From positions 496,657-560,656 of the forward strand of contig KB298688.1 in NCBI GenBank assembly GCA_000328365.1: a DNA stretch of 64,000 bases, given 5' to 3'. The notes below the pieces were generated by a model. That model was given only the letters and a program-made list of their open reading frames with translations. It did no database searches and was not told where the DNA came from. The first letter of the stretch is position 1. The number at the start of each line of letters is the position of its first letter. Origin of the DNA: Capitella teleta. Lineage: Eukaryota > Annelida > Polychaeta > Capitellidae. The position numbers and the translations under genes were made by a program. Below are positions 10,351 through 25,100 of this stretch, one piece after another.

Positions 10351-13190
10351 ACTGAAATATTTTTGCTTTGATTTTGTTCCCTGTTTCAGTGACTGTAAAT
10401 TCTTTTGTTTCAGCAAAGTAGCATTGAACCCTCTAGAGGTAGTGCGTGGATCCGTGGCCCTCCATTTTCTTTCTCCATTATCCTCTCATCAAGAGAAAAA
10501 ACTCGAATCTAATTCAGAAGCGGAGCCAGTGCAGTCTCCATTTCGCTGGAAAGCAAAATCTCCCTCTTGTGATCACGAGAGAGCTAAAAGGGGTGCAGGG
10601 GAGATGCTCTATCTATGTGAACTCTTTTAGAATTCATGGCATCTCTGTATACGTAGATATGTCATGCATGCACATATATATTGTGCTGAGACGACTTCGA
10701 TATATAGAGCAGTTGGATGATACTTAATAGTAATTGCAAGATGAGAATTAATCAAGTGGAGATAGGGTCTTTTCATGAGACAAAAACAAAACAAAACGAG
10801 AAGTCAGTCAGTAGAATTTTTATCTCAAAGAAAAAAAGAAAAAAAGAAAAAAAGAAAAAAATATATAAAAAAGATACAAAGAAAATGATTCAACAAACAA
10901 AACGAAACGAGCAATGGTCCCTGTATAATTATATGTATTGCTAATACACTGCATTGTTATTCGGGCTTTGTTTATTTCGGAGTAAATCTTGCATGTCAGT
11001 CTGCAGTGAACTACGCCATACCCTGTGAGCAAGAGCAGGTAATACACTGATGTAGTTAAGATACCTGTCAACCGACCTTGACGGCATCTCTCCCAATAGG
11101 GCCACGCACGTCCTAATCAAATCCTTAATCACCTCCCGGAGCCACAAGCGAACCATAAGATTTCTTTTTCCCTCTTTCACGAGTCCCAGCTGCACACCTT
11201 TCTGTTGCATTACGCATGCGCGCTTTACCTGTTCATAAAACACACCTTTTGCAATCATGCGGCTCATCGAGGCATGAAATGCAGCATCGCTCACAACAAA
11301 GGCACCGACTTGGCCTTAGTACAAGCAGACGCGGTACTAAACCCCGGGGTAATTGGATCAATTTATCCAGATGATCTTCTCATCTCGATCTAGGGCGTGG
11401 TTCAAAAGTGGATGAATTATGTAATCGACCGATATGAGTCACAATTCTTAAACTTCTTTGTCACCAAAAGTAAGCAACAATTTTTGATGGACATCTGTCT
11501 GCGTGCACTTGACCGGCGGTCATCTCCTCGAGATAACCCCTTCTTCTTGAGCACGTATTCCAAGAACAATTCGTGATGATTATCATCAAGATCTCTGTCC
11601 TGGAGCCAGCGTGTCAGTTTCAACTTGGCTTAGCTGCACCGTGCAGCGACTTAAGTACTTTAGAATCCGATATCGAGTAACAGTGAGCAGAAGATCAAGA
11701 GAGACTCCTGAACATGAGTTGCGAATTCAGCAGAGTGGCCTGTGCAGGTGTGACTGTCAGCAATGACTGCTTCTAATTCCACTCAGCTCTCAGTTCTCAG
11801 AGGCAATTAGCGACTGTCTTAAGCAGAGCTCAGCAGGGAGAAAAAAAACCCACATGGGGTCTCTGAGGAATTCGACTGAATTAACAGTGAAGCAACAAGA
11901 ATCATAAATATATGGACAACTGATTCTTTTGCATGAATGCTTCTTCGTGCTGTTAGCACAATTCAAGAGTGCTACCATTAAGATCACAACAACGGAAATA
12001 CCACACGTTGACCATGTTGTCTCGGGTGTAATGCTAGCACTAGTGGTTATTATGGTGTGAATGAGATAGAAGAGCTAGATTGGGTGAGGGGTTTTAATGG
12101 GATGATGTCCTTGGTTCCGTTCCTTAACGAGCATGGCATTGCGTCGCATTCTAGTAATCCGAGCCGAGTGCCGCCTCATCAGCTCGCAAACTCACTTTAT
12201 AAAACCGATCTGCATCTGATGAAGCAAGATTCGCTGTTTTCATTCAACACAATTAGCTTTGCGGGCGTTTCATCTGCGTCTGGGCCACAGCGGCACATCC
12301 CAATGTGTACGGAGCATGCGCTTCCTCACACGACGCCGAAATCATCACATTTTCGTCTTCCTGTATTTTCATCAAGTGGCATTATCCCTTAATAAGCTCG
12401 ACACGAGTGCTCGCCACCAGAGGTCAAAAGGGCACGGCCATCTTGGAATCTCGGCCATCTGGCACCGTCGTCGCTCGATTCAGCCGTGTTTTGATTTCCT
12501 CTTCCAATGAAGCCATTTTGCCCTTAAGCAATTGAAAATTCTATGATCTATAATTTCCTCGTGTTACACCCCAGTGGAGATGTTTGCAAGGCAATCGTTT
12601 CTAGGTTGTACACACCGGACTATAAATGGATATTTTATGCGTTATAAGATTGCAATGATGCATTTCTGATTGCTCTTCAAAGAGAAATTTTCTACTGATG
12701 AGGGTAAAACGGGGTGTTTGGTACACCTGCGGAGGAATTAACAAGCATCCGCCTCTGGGTTTAAACATATTCACATAAATAAACATGTTCCTGGCGGAAA
12801 TTCACGACTTTTCTCTTCTACGGAAATTCGTAAAGTTGTTCAGTGATGTTCACCGGTTATTAGACAAATTCCAGCGGCGAAAGCTGAAAGATAATCTCAT
12901 CTATTTCCGCTCAAATCCACTCGTCCTGCTGCTTTTAGGGAAACTGGTGTGAAAATGCTCCTGTTAAGAGGGCGTGGTAGATGATGAGGCTTTGGCTAAG
13001 GAGGATGAGGAGGAGAAGGTAGGCGCGGTGATCAACAGCGTAGTGATGCCAGCAATGAATCAATCATTCAGTGTAATGACACCTAATGCACGGCAATGTC
13101 CTTCCAAGCGCACCGAAGAGTCCTTCAGACTGCTTAGAAGACCCTTGAAATAGCCACCCGGCCGTCTTTTTGACACCCTGCCTCGAAGAT
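10208..13190. other. Intergenic DNA between the convergent protocadherins
   Basis: No supported gene. It contains an A/G-rich AAAAAAG run at about 10828-10872 and several unsupported short reading frames, the longest (117 codons, minus strand, 10941-11294) without recognisable domains. Confidence 0.4.
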
Positions 13191-13204
13191 GTTGCCATGG
13201 CAAC
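13191..13204. promoter_or_regulatory. RFX X-box palindrome
   Basis: GTTGCCATGGCAAC is a perfect 14-bp palindrome and matches the consensus of RFX transcription factors, which regulate cilia and neuronal genes in animals. Binding is inferred from the motif only. Confidence 0.55.
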
Positions 13205-13864
13205 CTCGGCAAACGACCTCATCACGGCCACCGCTTCCTACCCCAGAAGAACAGAACGCTAGCCATGATCAGGGCTCTAATGGAAAAGCCTGTAATTGCT
13301 ATGATCTATACGCTCGACGTTTGACCACGCGAAGGAATGCGGGGAGAGAGAGCACCGCGACTATCAACGCTAATGGCGATTTGCCTCGGAGCCTTTTAAC
13401 ACGATTGGCGCAAAGAATAACGCCTCACACCTCGAGACATTTACACCGAAAGAAAGCGATGTAGGATGATAGCTCTGCTTACGGGGCGAAGGCCGCTTGT
13501 CGGTGAGGCAAGTGTTGTTCTGGTGACGTCACGGTTCACGTGCAGCCGGTGTGTAATTGGCGCTGAAGATGCACGTTGCAATGGAACGGAAGTGTTCCTC
13601 TTGCAGCGTGGTCCGATCGTGTATCACCGCAGTGGATCCTAATTAGGCATTTGCTGCAGCAAATTAGCAAGTGGTACATTACGTAATATTGCATTATGTT
13701 ACACCATAGCACGCTTGTCTGGGCTAACAAGCTCCTATTCTCGTGTTCTGTATTAGCTACGTGTTGGCATCGCCGGGAGGACATTAGTTACAGAAATGCT
13801 AATGGGATTAATGATACTAGTTCAGTATTGCGTACAGTGTTGTCGTGATTTGTAAAGCACGTGT

Positions 13865-13878
13865 GTTGCTATAGCAAC
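13865..13878. promoter_or_regulatory. RFX X-box palindrome
   Basis: GTTGCTATAGCAAC is a perfect palindrome fitting the RFX consensus. It lies 661 bp from the preceding X-box and 67 bp from the next one, so three sites sit within 770 bp. Confidence 0.5.
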
Positions 13879-13944
13879 TGATCAAAGGTGCCTCCACGTG
13901 AAACGCCTTCGTATCGATCACCGTCTTATCAAAATCGCAATATC

Positions 13945-13958
13945 GTAACCATAGCAAC
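13945..13958. promoter_or_regulatory. RFX X-box
   Basis: GTAACCATAGCAAC fits the RFX consensus at every constrained position. It is the third site in the 13.2-14.0 kb cluster, about 2.2 kb beyond the 3' end of protocadherin gene 2. Confidence 0.5.
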
Positions 13959-15849
13959 ATGATGTCGGTGATAAGAGAGCCCATTTTAAGTGTTTCCCGT
14001 GCTGACAGATCTCAACTCGAGTGGATCAGTCATGAAAAGTGCGATAATCCCAAGGTGGCGTGCTATGACGTAAGAAGGTAGATTAGAGCCGAGGCTGTAG
14101 TACGCAGCTGTTGCCTCCTGAGAGATATAGGCCACGTTTCTTTATAATTACCAATGCAGCCTCTGATGTTTCGGTGCGTTCCTCCAGCAGATATGAAGAT
14201 TCTCCTCATTCTCATGCTCCTCTCTACTCCAGCATTTCTCTTATTCCCTTTTCTTTCTTCCGATTATTCAAACAGCTCGTTTTTCAAACCTTCTGAAAGC
14301 GTCACCTGCTAAAGGGTTATCACCCCTACTCTTCTCGGTTACATCCCCCTTCGCTCCAATCTGAAATTAAAATCTTTGCAATGCATTTGTCGTTGACACC
14401 AAACCGCTTGATCCTGCCGAAGAAATTCGCCGAATTTGTCATCAAGAAATCTCTCTGAACATTCGGCAAATGGAATCTTTTTGGGTCCTTTTGAAAAGAC
14501 GGCGGTTGTATGCCAAAAGCTTTGCTCTTCTGAGATCTGAAACCATTCCTTACGAGAACGAGATTCAGCGGGAATTTGCGAGACAGGAAGTCTTTGTAGT
14601 TAAGTCTGTTTTTCCCTTTGCACTTACGTGAACATTTTTGTGGTCGTTTATTTTTTTTTCGGTCGAGGTTCGAGTTTTAGCATTGGTGTAATGAAATATT
14701 CACCTAGCGATAGATTGTGATTTTTCTAAGAAGTCGATGCATGGGATATTCCGTTGTTTTTTAAAAACACTACTGGTGCACTAAATCAAGGACCGGTGAA
14801 TCTTCCTGATTTCAGTCCCAAAGAGATGAATAATTAATGCTCTGTGATATGATAACTACAATCAACACAGGGTACATAAATTATGATAATCGTCTCATTT
14901 CTCCCGCTGAATAAAATGCCACCGTATCTGCCACATTATTCTGTTGTTTACAATCCAATTGGTAGTTATAATTCAGTAATATTACATAGATATCAGCTGC
15001 ATGTTTACTTCGTTATCCAGGCATCATAATGACGTCACAGGTGTCAGCCTATTACTCATCGAAAAAAAGTTACATTTCGTTCAACCGTGGTCATGTGGTA
15101 ATTCGATATCCAACTGACAATTACAATTGAATCTCATTTATGCGATTCACTGCAGCGTGTCTGCGATCTTGACCTTTGTGACCTGACCCCGTGACCTTTC
15201 CGCTGGATTAAATTCTCAGGGCAGAAAGATTAAACCTTTCGTAAGATGCAGATGGCTTTTGTGAACACCACAGTATGGTCGCGGGTTGAAAAGTTGAAAC
15301 CACAGACGGCAATAAATCGAGATGGTTCTCCGTTTTATTGAACCTTAATGTCAACTCGAATTAATTATAGATAATTTACGAGTTTTGCTTATTGAATTAA
15401 TGATTTGTGTCGTCGATCAAACGACCTGGTTATATAGATTTGAGGCCACGCGTTGTCGTTCAAATAAAAGGTCATTCGGTGCCAAAGAAAACAAATGATC
15501 GGGTTTGTTCTGTAAATGGCTTGATTTCACATTGGAGTTCCCCATTTGATAGCAAACTAAATCATAATTAACCAATGCTATATAACATAACTTATATGAA
15601 AAACTGACACGTTAATATGTAATTTGATTACAGCGGAAATTACTCTTAATCACCACCAAAGCTTAATTAATCATTAACGATGTTATCATTATGCAGATGT
15701 AATAACAGTTTAATCTAGAAGTTAAAAGTGACACAAGATACAATTAAATCCAATATTGTTCAACATAAAATTAGTGCAATTTGTTGACTGGTTAAGAGAG
15801 AACATCATTATCGGTATTTATAAATCCAAAGACAATTGATACATTCGTT
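13959..15849. other. Intergenic DNA downstream of protocadherin gene 2
   Basis: No gene, RNA gene or transposon recognised. Positions 15169-15202 repeat GTGACC/TGACCT-type words, also seen at 37528-37546 and 37796-37810. Confidence 0.35.
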
Positions 15850-15855
15850 TTTATT
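15850..15855 (-). terminator. Candidate polyadenylation signal of protocadherin gene 2
   Basis: AATAAA on the minus strand, about 265 bp after the stop codon at 16118. Other AT-rich variants lie nearby, so the site in use is uncertain. Confidence 0.35.
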
Positions 15856-16117
15856 TCGATAAATACATCTTCCACGTTCTTACAACATAGGAACGTTGAT
15901 AATGCTGACTTCACACACAATAAAACATACCTATGAAAGAAATAACACGACGAAATACGAAAAATAGAAATAAAAATAATCGGGAAAACGAAAATGAAGG
16001 CAGGAAGGTATATATGATGTAATGAACACCATTGATGATGTAATGGTTCATGCACTATAGGCCATTCCCCTATTTAACAGGGTGATACCATAGATGTACA
16101 GCAGCTGTCGTCGGCCG

Positions 16118-19100
16118 TCAGGCGGTGGATTCTCGGAGATTCGCCATGCGGATTCTCATGGTGTCGTAGTGTCCCGTATCGTAACTGGAATCCGGCGATG
16201 AAGCGTCCTTGTTGATGTCGCCATTCGAATAACAGCCACTGTCTCTAGACCCTTCTTGGACTCGCACAGGGGCCTTTGGAGCCTTCTTGACTGTTGAGAA
16301 CCCGGTGTCAATGTCAGTCTCAAGAACACGCCTCTGTCCTTGGGTAACAGGCGATTCCGTGGCTCCTATCGCATGAGATATAGTCCGTTGAGGTTTGAAA
16401 CTCCCCAGAGGAATGTCTCCGCGGGATGGAAGAGCTGGCACAGCGCATTGACAAGGCGGAGGGATTGAGCGCGGTGATAGTAATCGCCCGTTACCGTGGT
16501 AACCACTGACGCGATCTTTTAATGGCTGAAGTTGGCTTCCGTTGGCATCGTGTTTGTCGGGTTGGAAGGTAACTGAAAGCAAGATTGAAATTCAAACTCA
16601 TGTATTTTGCAAGGCGAAGGCGTGACCTTCTGGAGGGGCGTCCGCAGGGGGGAGCACGGCTTGTCAGAACGAATCAAGACCGCCTTTCATCCGTACACAG
16701 AGCAGGTTGGCTTGCGGAACCAAATGCTCGAGAAGTGGGGGCTACACGGACTCCATAGTGCCATATTGAAGCACCATTAGCGATATATACTCTTGCATTT
16801 GCAGATTCACAAAATTTGCTGGCTCGCATGCATATAACACAATGGCGTGCTTGAACGGGGATGTTATTTGAGACAATGGTCGTGATATCGTGATTATGGA
16901 ACTGTCATCGTTAAGACCAATGAGAGGGAAAATAGAGCGACGTCTGGCGTGTCTTTCCTCCGTCTCAGAGCTATGAGACAAAGCAGAGTAGTGCCACAAC
17001 GACGTAATCTCAGCCGCCATCCCATAATTTTTCCGTGAGCCTCGCTCTGAGCAACAGTTTCGCGCCATTTTTCCCCCTTTTGGTGCGGACATAAAAGCTG
17101 TCAACATTACAGCTCGTAATTTATTTCTGCAATTAGAATACCCCTCTTATTTCGTTCCGTTTTTGTGGCTATCTTTATACGGTTATCGGGGGAATTTCTG
17201 GACAAGTAAAACTCTCATACTGACCTGTTTTATACCCTGCCGTAGATGGGCTATCACTGGCTGACTGCGCAGGCGCGGGAAGGGAGGCCTCCGTCTCTTT
17301 ATAACGCTGTGGTCGGTCGCTCTGCGAATAGAAACACGCCTTAACTAGTGAGTGATAATAGGGGAACTACACCAGAGCACGCATGCGCAGAATAAAACAA
17401 AAACAATAGAATATATATATTCCCACCGACTCCATGCAGTATTACCCCCTCTTTATGAATTATTTAAGCCCAACATTTAGTTTGGATTTTTTCTAGCTCA
17501 GCTTTTCTTCTCTTCCTTTCAGTCTTTAGCGTTTTTTTCATCTCACTAGGCTGATTGATGTTTCGTAGAAGCGAGTTGTGGTGACGTCACGCTAGAGAGC
17601 TTCGCATGCATAATGAGCATAATCAATGTCATTACAGCCTTTCGAGAGAATTCTCTCTGAAGTTGTTATGCATTGGCGCTTTTGGTAATCCTTGTGATTC
17701 AACTGTTAACAGGTGTGAATCAACCTTCCAAGCTCTCGTATTAATGACGGTGTTTAATGTGGTGCTGCGGTATACGCATGACTTGCATTTATGTCGACCT
17801 GGAATATTGTGAGATACCATAGACAGCAGCATAGCACATCATCATCACCTTTACGATTGGCCTGTATACTTCAATCAATATAGCATATGCACCTATAATG
17901 TTATATGCATAGGTTCAAGTACAAGCAGTGGCGTTATACACAATATAATTCACGCTTATAATCATAAAACTCAAATAATAACTTTATATATCAATAAATA
18001 TATTGATTACCAGTATCTGGATCTAATTATTGATTTTATGTAGCTATAAATTATACAAGCTGTCTAATTTCAAGATATTTGGATTTCAAATTTGAAAATG
18101 ATAGAAAATAATACAACATGCATCATCAGGATATCATTACTGATAAGCGTGGCATCTGGTTTCTCCTCATTTCTTGGCTTTTTTTTCCTTGGGAATTTTT
18201 ATACATTGTTTCCGTGGCTCTAAAAATGACCAATCGTCTCATCGTTTGACGTGCATTAAGTCACGTTTATCAGGTGTATGGACATCACGTTTTGTCTGAT
18301 TGACTTTTAATTAATCGAGCGACCTAGTCACCGAATGATACATTTGTTCATTACACGGATAATTTGCAATCACGATTTGCCGCGATTCCTATACCTGTGC
18401 TTAGATTAGTTTGTGCGACATGGAAGCAATGTCGCCATTACAGGCAAATCTCCCATTTCACAATAATTACCGAGATCAAAACCACACGCCTCAAGTCTCA
18501 TAAGAATTAGCCTTGAGAGAACCTTCCCAGTGGCTGTCATCTTTTGCGCATGCCCAGTGGCGTTCATACCTGCACGGAGAAACGAAGTACCGAAACGAGG
18601 CATAAGAAATGTCACTTTAACTAATTTGACGAAAGATGTCTTGATTCTGCAAGCCTCCCCCTAGAAGTTCTGAAGACAAAAGACATTTTGCTTTCATAGC
18701 CTCAGGGGTATGACAAGGGTGAATGAGAGGCGGGGGCGGGGTGGCATTAAAAGGCCCCTGGAAAGCACGCTGCCTAGCAGTTAATGGACTTAGTGCACAC
18801 TTTTAAGGGAAATTCATTTAAGCCCCCTAGACTGCCTGCCATGTTGCTGAGCCCATGTTTTAATTATCCTGCAGATATTTCATCTTACTGTGATCAGAAG
18901 CTGGAGCTGGTCTGCGTCTCCAATGACGTTGGAATGGGCCCGAAGCACGAAGGGGTCCCCGTTGCTAATGACGCTTGTTGCTATGTGACTCGTTGCTATG
19001 GCAATACGAGCTCGTTACACCGGTGTCTCTTTTGATTCTGGGCCCCAGAGGCTCACATGTGTTGAGGGAATTATGTAATTACTGATTAGTTTAATTAATT

Positions 19101-22100
19101 ATGATTCAAATCTCTACTTCGTCGACCGTTGCGTGCACTATATAGGCGTAATAGGTGCAATAAGGGAACGTGTCACAAACTACATTCTACTAGTATCGTA
19201 CAACAAGGGCATTGTCCTCATGACAGCTTGATAGGAATCGATACAGCTGCATCATCAAAACTTAATCAGTTTCGATGCATCACAATGCCAGTCGAATACA
19301 CCGCTGAAAAGTTCTTTGAAAAAGTGACAGCAAGCAGGCATAATGTACCTTGTGGCCCGTTGGGTAAATAACGTGAGCAGGACTACATCTCGACGACTCG
19401 TGCGCTTTCCCTCGCAACGGAAGCGTGGCCGATGGGTTTGCAGGAAGTGGTGATGCTCTCTGACTGTACGCTGAAGTGCTCCGAGGAGAGCTCTGGAACA
19501 AAGCGAGTGGTATATGAGAAAGATGATCTTTCAAACGCGATACACTTTTTCGTTTGAGGGATTCTTTTACTTGCTTAATGGCCGGTGTCCTCTTTCACCG
19601 CATGCGCCGCAGGCTATTTATTTGTGTAGCGTCCAAAATGGCTATTTGTCTTATCAAAATATCTCTTGGATTTCCTGGATTTTCCTGAGGGATTAGTTCG
19701 AGTGGTTTGCTGGCAAAGCAGAGGACATACGGCTTGCGTTGATAAGCTCTGATAAGCAAAAGGTAATCCCGCGCAAAGATAACAAAGCGATATGATACTC
19801 ACTGGATCATTTAAATCTATAATAATATATACCTTTTAAGAGGAAGATAAGTTTGAGACATGCATTAACATGATTGTTACAACCAAGCGAGCATTTCTTG
19901 CTTATTGGATGGGTGCCATAAAATTAGCATACATGTATATCTATATTGAATAACTTTTAAAAACATGAACTCGGCGTCCAGTCGAATGATGTCAAGAGTA
20001 TTGATCACTTTATTCCCAATCAGAATTTTTTTAGGGTATGGTAGCACAAACACATTGCAACATGTGTTCGTATAATATCCATTGCATAATACTCTGATAA
20101 ACAAGACCGAAAATATCGAGGGCTGTTTTCCGTTTGCACTTTTCAAATTTGGTCATAGCGCCCACGCGTCTGGACACATAGCTTCCCAGAACAGCACCGT
20201 CCAATGCGACCATAAAGCATTTATATACCCCACTTAAGCACCCTTACATCTGTTAAGCTAATTCAATTTAAAAATGCCGTTCCTTCTCATAACATCACTC
20301 AAATAACATTATTATGCCAATGGCAGATATGTATATATATATATATATTCATAATCCAATACAGACAAACGAAAACAGTCAGTGGCGCTGTCGAGTGAAT
20401 TTGCCACAACTGCAGTGTTAGGCGACAGCGACAACACACAACAGCAACACCGAAGCGTGAAATAAATATTGGATTTCTTGTTTTTGATTCATTACCTGGG
20501 GGCAAAGAGGAGCACGGCGGAGGTGGAGACAGAGGGATAAAGAACAGCGAGGCTGCGTCGGCACTACGCTGAGTCGATGTCGTGTTATTCTTTGGCCTCG
20601 GTTGCCAAATAGACTTCCCCCGTTAATCGAATAAGCATAATCGTAGTTTTTGCAGTTGGCCATGTGATGATTGGCGCTAAATTCTCCTTGTCAATGCACA
20701 GGTTCTGTTCATGGCGTCCGCATTCTCACTTTAGCACAGCGTATTCCTTACTCAATTAGTCATTTAATTGTCTTCCTCATCTGCCCTTTGCTTTCCCTTA
20801 TCCCACGTGTGGTAGCTGCATACAAACATAACTGCAAGCGTCATTGCGTAACACCCCTTTTGAACCCCTCCTTTCCGAACGACCTGTAAGAACTTGGATC
20901 TGCTTGTACATGTCACAGCACTCGATAATTTCCGCCAAGCCTGGTTTATTGAAGGAAAATAGTCTCACTTCATCTTCGCTGTGTACTTGCAGGGATAAAA
21001 AATCCCCACCTGTCTGTGTGCGATTGGCTGATTGCTGAGTGTACCTAGGCATAATACTGACTGATAACTGCGGCGGGGATGCCTCTACTCGTATCAACAG
21101 CATTCAGGATGAAGGTAGCTAGCAGACGCGTGAAATTTCACCTGGTTTTTGAGAAGTTGCGATAACAGTTGTGAGTGACGATGGAACATGAAAGAGTGAT
21201 CGTAGAAGTTAAGATAGGGATGCAAGAGGTGCGAAGATAAGAGAGAACGTTGTAGATAAACGGAAAGTTGATATAGCAAAGAGGAGGTGTTTTTGCGTAA
21301 AATTATTCATGAAAGATTGCACGTTGGTGCAATATTGAATATAATTACACACCTTTATACCGATACATATTGTTTTAATCACACGCGCGCAAGGTCGTTG
21401 GCAATAAAAAGCATAAACGTCGCGATAACACTCTTATTGCATGCTACAATCGGCGCCTTCACGCCTCGTTCGCCAGCACTGGAAGCGTTTGGTGCCGGAT
21501 TCATCACAGAATCTGACTCGCGACAGGGCGAAATGAAGCAAGCGGTAATGTTTCTGGTCGGTCGGTTAGCAATATGCTGAGAAAATGCAGAAATACCCCC
21601 GTGGTACCAGGGGTGGTAATTGCGACGGTGGAGACATTAGCTAGTCCCCTAAATCACGACTTAATCGAGGTCTGTAATGGTGTGTGCTCATGCAACTAAT
21701 GGTAGAGACTTAGACCCGGCAGAAGGTGTTTTTTTTTTCTTGCATGGGGTACATTCTGCTCATGTTGAATTTATACTAAATAGATTTGCAGACCCTCCTC
21801 TGAGGCTGGTCGGTTGCTATTAATTTTCCAGACACTCTCGTGAATATTACATGACCAAACGGTGACAACCATCTCGTTCTTAACAGTTGTTCGTCTTGCA
21901 TATTGCATGATAGGCACTGCAGCGGATTGTTCTTTATAACACACAATCATCCATAGAACTGCGTCACATCCTTCACGAGTTTTTGCAAAGTTTTTGAAAT
22001 ATCGTGGCTTATAAAACAACCGTATTTTCCATAGAGCGGTGATGCCTACTGTTCATTATTTATTGATCAATTGGTAAAGAGTTTTATGCGGGAACTTTAG

Positions 22101-25100
22101 GCAATAAATATAGCAAATTCACTAAAGGTACACTATATTATATGTTATTGGATGCTGTTATGGGAAAATTCTATTGTAATCAATCAAACTGGTTCAATGT
22201 CTTTTTTTTTTGCGAGATTGAGTGTTTATCACCAACAATTTGTCTTCTGCTTACATGTATAATATAACTAATATGAGCAATGAACTATAGTCTACATGGC
22301 AATAATAAAGGAGTGTCTTCCTTCTCACTGATCGTTGACAAACACAGGAGACATTTTTACTTGGCGTCCCATAAGAGAGCAGCACGACCAGAAGATTCAG
22401 TGCAACAACAGAACAAACGTGGCATTCAAATCTCAAGACAATCGGCGTCGTTTTTGCATAGTAATTGCCTCTCATTCGCCTTCTGGCGTTAATCACTATA
22501 AGCAGGAAGGAGTGATAGCACCCAAATATGCGCATGGTCAATAAGAATCAATCGCTTGCACTGCCTCGCTTCTCTCGCACAATGCATCGGGTAATTGCTC
22601 ACTTGTTGTTCCTATCGATGAAAGTAAGCACTCATTTATATTGTGCTTATGACATCATACGTCTCTTTATGCCATGTGATCAATACGATTACTGCTATAA
22701 GGAGTTGCAATGCGAGCCGTGTATGGATGAGATGGATCATGCGAGCGATTGAGCTGACGACGAGATGGAACGGCCTAGATGGCCGACGAGGCTTGATTTC
22801 ATTGCTGCACAAAACGCAATTCTGATTCGGTCACAAAAGCGACGAATGTTGACCCATTTAATATTACAATCTTGAATAGCTACATATTATTAAACTGCTT
22901 GCATTATTCAAATTCGTGGCGAGCTGAATATATTGGCTGATATATCGCAATTGACAAGTTTTCACCACCGAAAATGAATTAATTAGCCTTTAAAGCAAGC
23001 TGAAAATAAGCCCTATCCTGTCTCATATCGATAGACATTACAATAACCCGCATTTTAACGTCGATGCTAATGTAATGTCATAATTAAGGCGTTCAACTAA
23101 ATTAATTTGAATATTGAATTAAACTGTCGAAAAGCGTTCGACTGATATTAACCAGCACGACACTGTGCGTCAATGGCATAATTATATGCAAGACATTTAC
23201 GACCCATTTGTATCAATGCATTGCGCCACATAGCTTCATTATTATTTAATATTACGCTGGTGATTGATCAGCGTATCCATTACATAATCAACTAACCTGG
23301 GTGTGATCTTGGGCCGGATGTGGCCAAGTACGTGTGGAGTCCTGCTGCCAGACATGCTCCCCGTCCATCATAGATCCAGTCCTGGATCCCTCTAAACTTC
23401 CATCCGCCTCCGGGATACGGTCATCCAGGATTCGTCCTGGAGAGTTGATTTTAGCGTAGTTTTGATATGTATGCGGCTTCATCCCCTTGTCTGCCCGCTC
23501 CGATGGCGATCCGGTGGTCAGCATCCTCTGTGCTTCCAATCGGCAGTTGTATCTCTGCAGAGCTTTCGCTCGTCTGTCCTTCATGTGGATGACGAGAATG
23601 GCGACTACGAGGACGAGGATGACGAAAGCTGACGCGGCTCCGACGATGATGACGATATTGGAGTGAAGGTTGACGGACAGAGATGAATCTTCGGCATCCT
23701 GCTCAGCCATGCCAGGACCACGGTACATAATATGACTGCTGACCACCACGTGCAACTGGCACTCACTTGACCTTCGCGGCTGACCATTGTCTGAGATTTC
23801 AATACTGAGGTTCAGCATAGCGTACTCCATGTACGCTAGAGACGCTTTGACTATAAGGGCTCCCGTCTCAGCGTCCACCTCTAGGATGTCCTCCTCTTCG
23901 TCCCCGGGGAGGAGGAAGTAGGACAACTTGGCGTTGTTCTCGGTGTCTTCGTCAGTGGCGCGGATCCTTGTGATGACGTAACCTATTGGCACCATGTTTG
24001 AAATGACGACTGTGTTGTTAGAAGATGAAGGGAACAGCACGACGGGGGCGTGGTCGTTTATATCCATGACATGAACGGTCACTGACGCTGTGGTCACCAA
24101 GCGGTCGAACCCTGGGTTGGACGCCACCAGTTGCATCAAGTACGTATCCTGACGCTCCCTGTCCAACTCCTGGGTGGTGACGATGCCATTGGTAACTGGG
24201 TCAATTTTGAACGGAGTGAAGACACCAGGACCATTTGATCTCAACGAGTACTTGATGATATCGAATGGGGCTGAATCGTCATCGACAGCAGCCGGGAACC
24301 CCACTGACGACCCTGCAGCCTCGTGTTCCTGTACACCGAATGTGTAATGATCCTGCGTAAATCTAGGTGGCTCGTCATTTAAATCTACAACTATGATATC
24401 AACAACAGCGCTGGATGACCGCCTTGGTTTGCCATGGTCAAAAGCCACGACCTTGAAGTGTAGACTGGCTGTACGCTCGTGGTCAAGCGACTGTAGTGCT
24501 TTGATGGCACCGGACTCAGCTGAAATGGACACTAGATCATCGGGTGCATTCGACCCCAATTTATAATGGATGAAACCATTAGCGCCGACGTCTTCATCAC
24601 TCGCCGTGACCTGCAGCAGAAATGCCTCCTTCAGGTTGTTCTCATGCAGTTCGACTGCGTAGGTCGGCTTAGTGAACACCGGAGAGTGGTCATTGGCATC
24701 GGTCACGCGGATGGTCAGATTCCGCTGTGACGACAAAGATGGTTCACCGCGGTCTTGGCAGCTCAGCGTCACTTGGTAGGTGTCTCTGATTTCGCGATCT
24801 AACGGGCGTTTAGTGACCACTTTGAACTGTCCATCGGGAATGTTTTCAAGGTCGAAGTAATCTTGGTGGAGCAGCCCGCAGCTAAGCTGTCCGCCTTCTC
24901 CGCTATCCCTGTCCACAACCGAGACATGCGCCACGAAGGTTCCACTGGGAGAATGCTCGACGACCTGTGCATAAGGGTTTGGCGTCAGAGTATTAACGAT
25001 AATCTGCGGGACGTTATCATTCACATCCAGCACGTCGATGAATACATTAGTCTGCGCCACCCGTGAGTCGGAACCGCTGTCTCTAGCGATTACAACCAAG

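Noticed and set aside
10941-11294. 117-codon minus-strand ORF
   Set aside because: No recognisable domain, no splice partners, and the 3' part runs over low-complexity sequence.
16742-17107. 121-codon minus-strand ORF inside intron 2 of protocadherin 2
   Set aside because: Intronic, no domain, and not joined in frame by splice sites.
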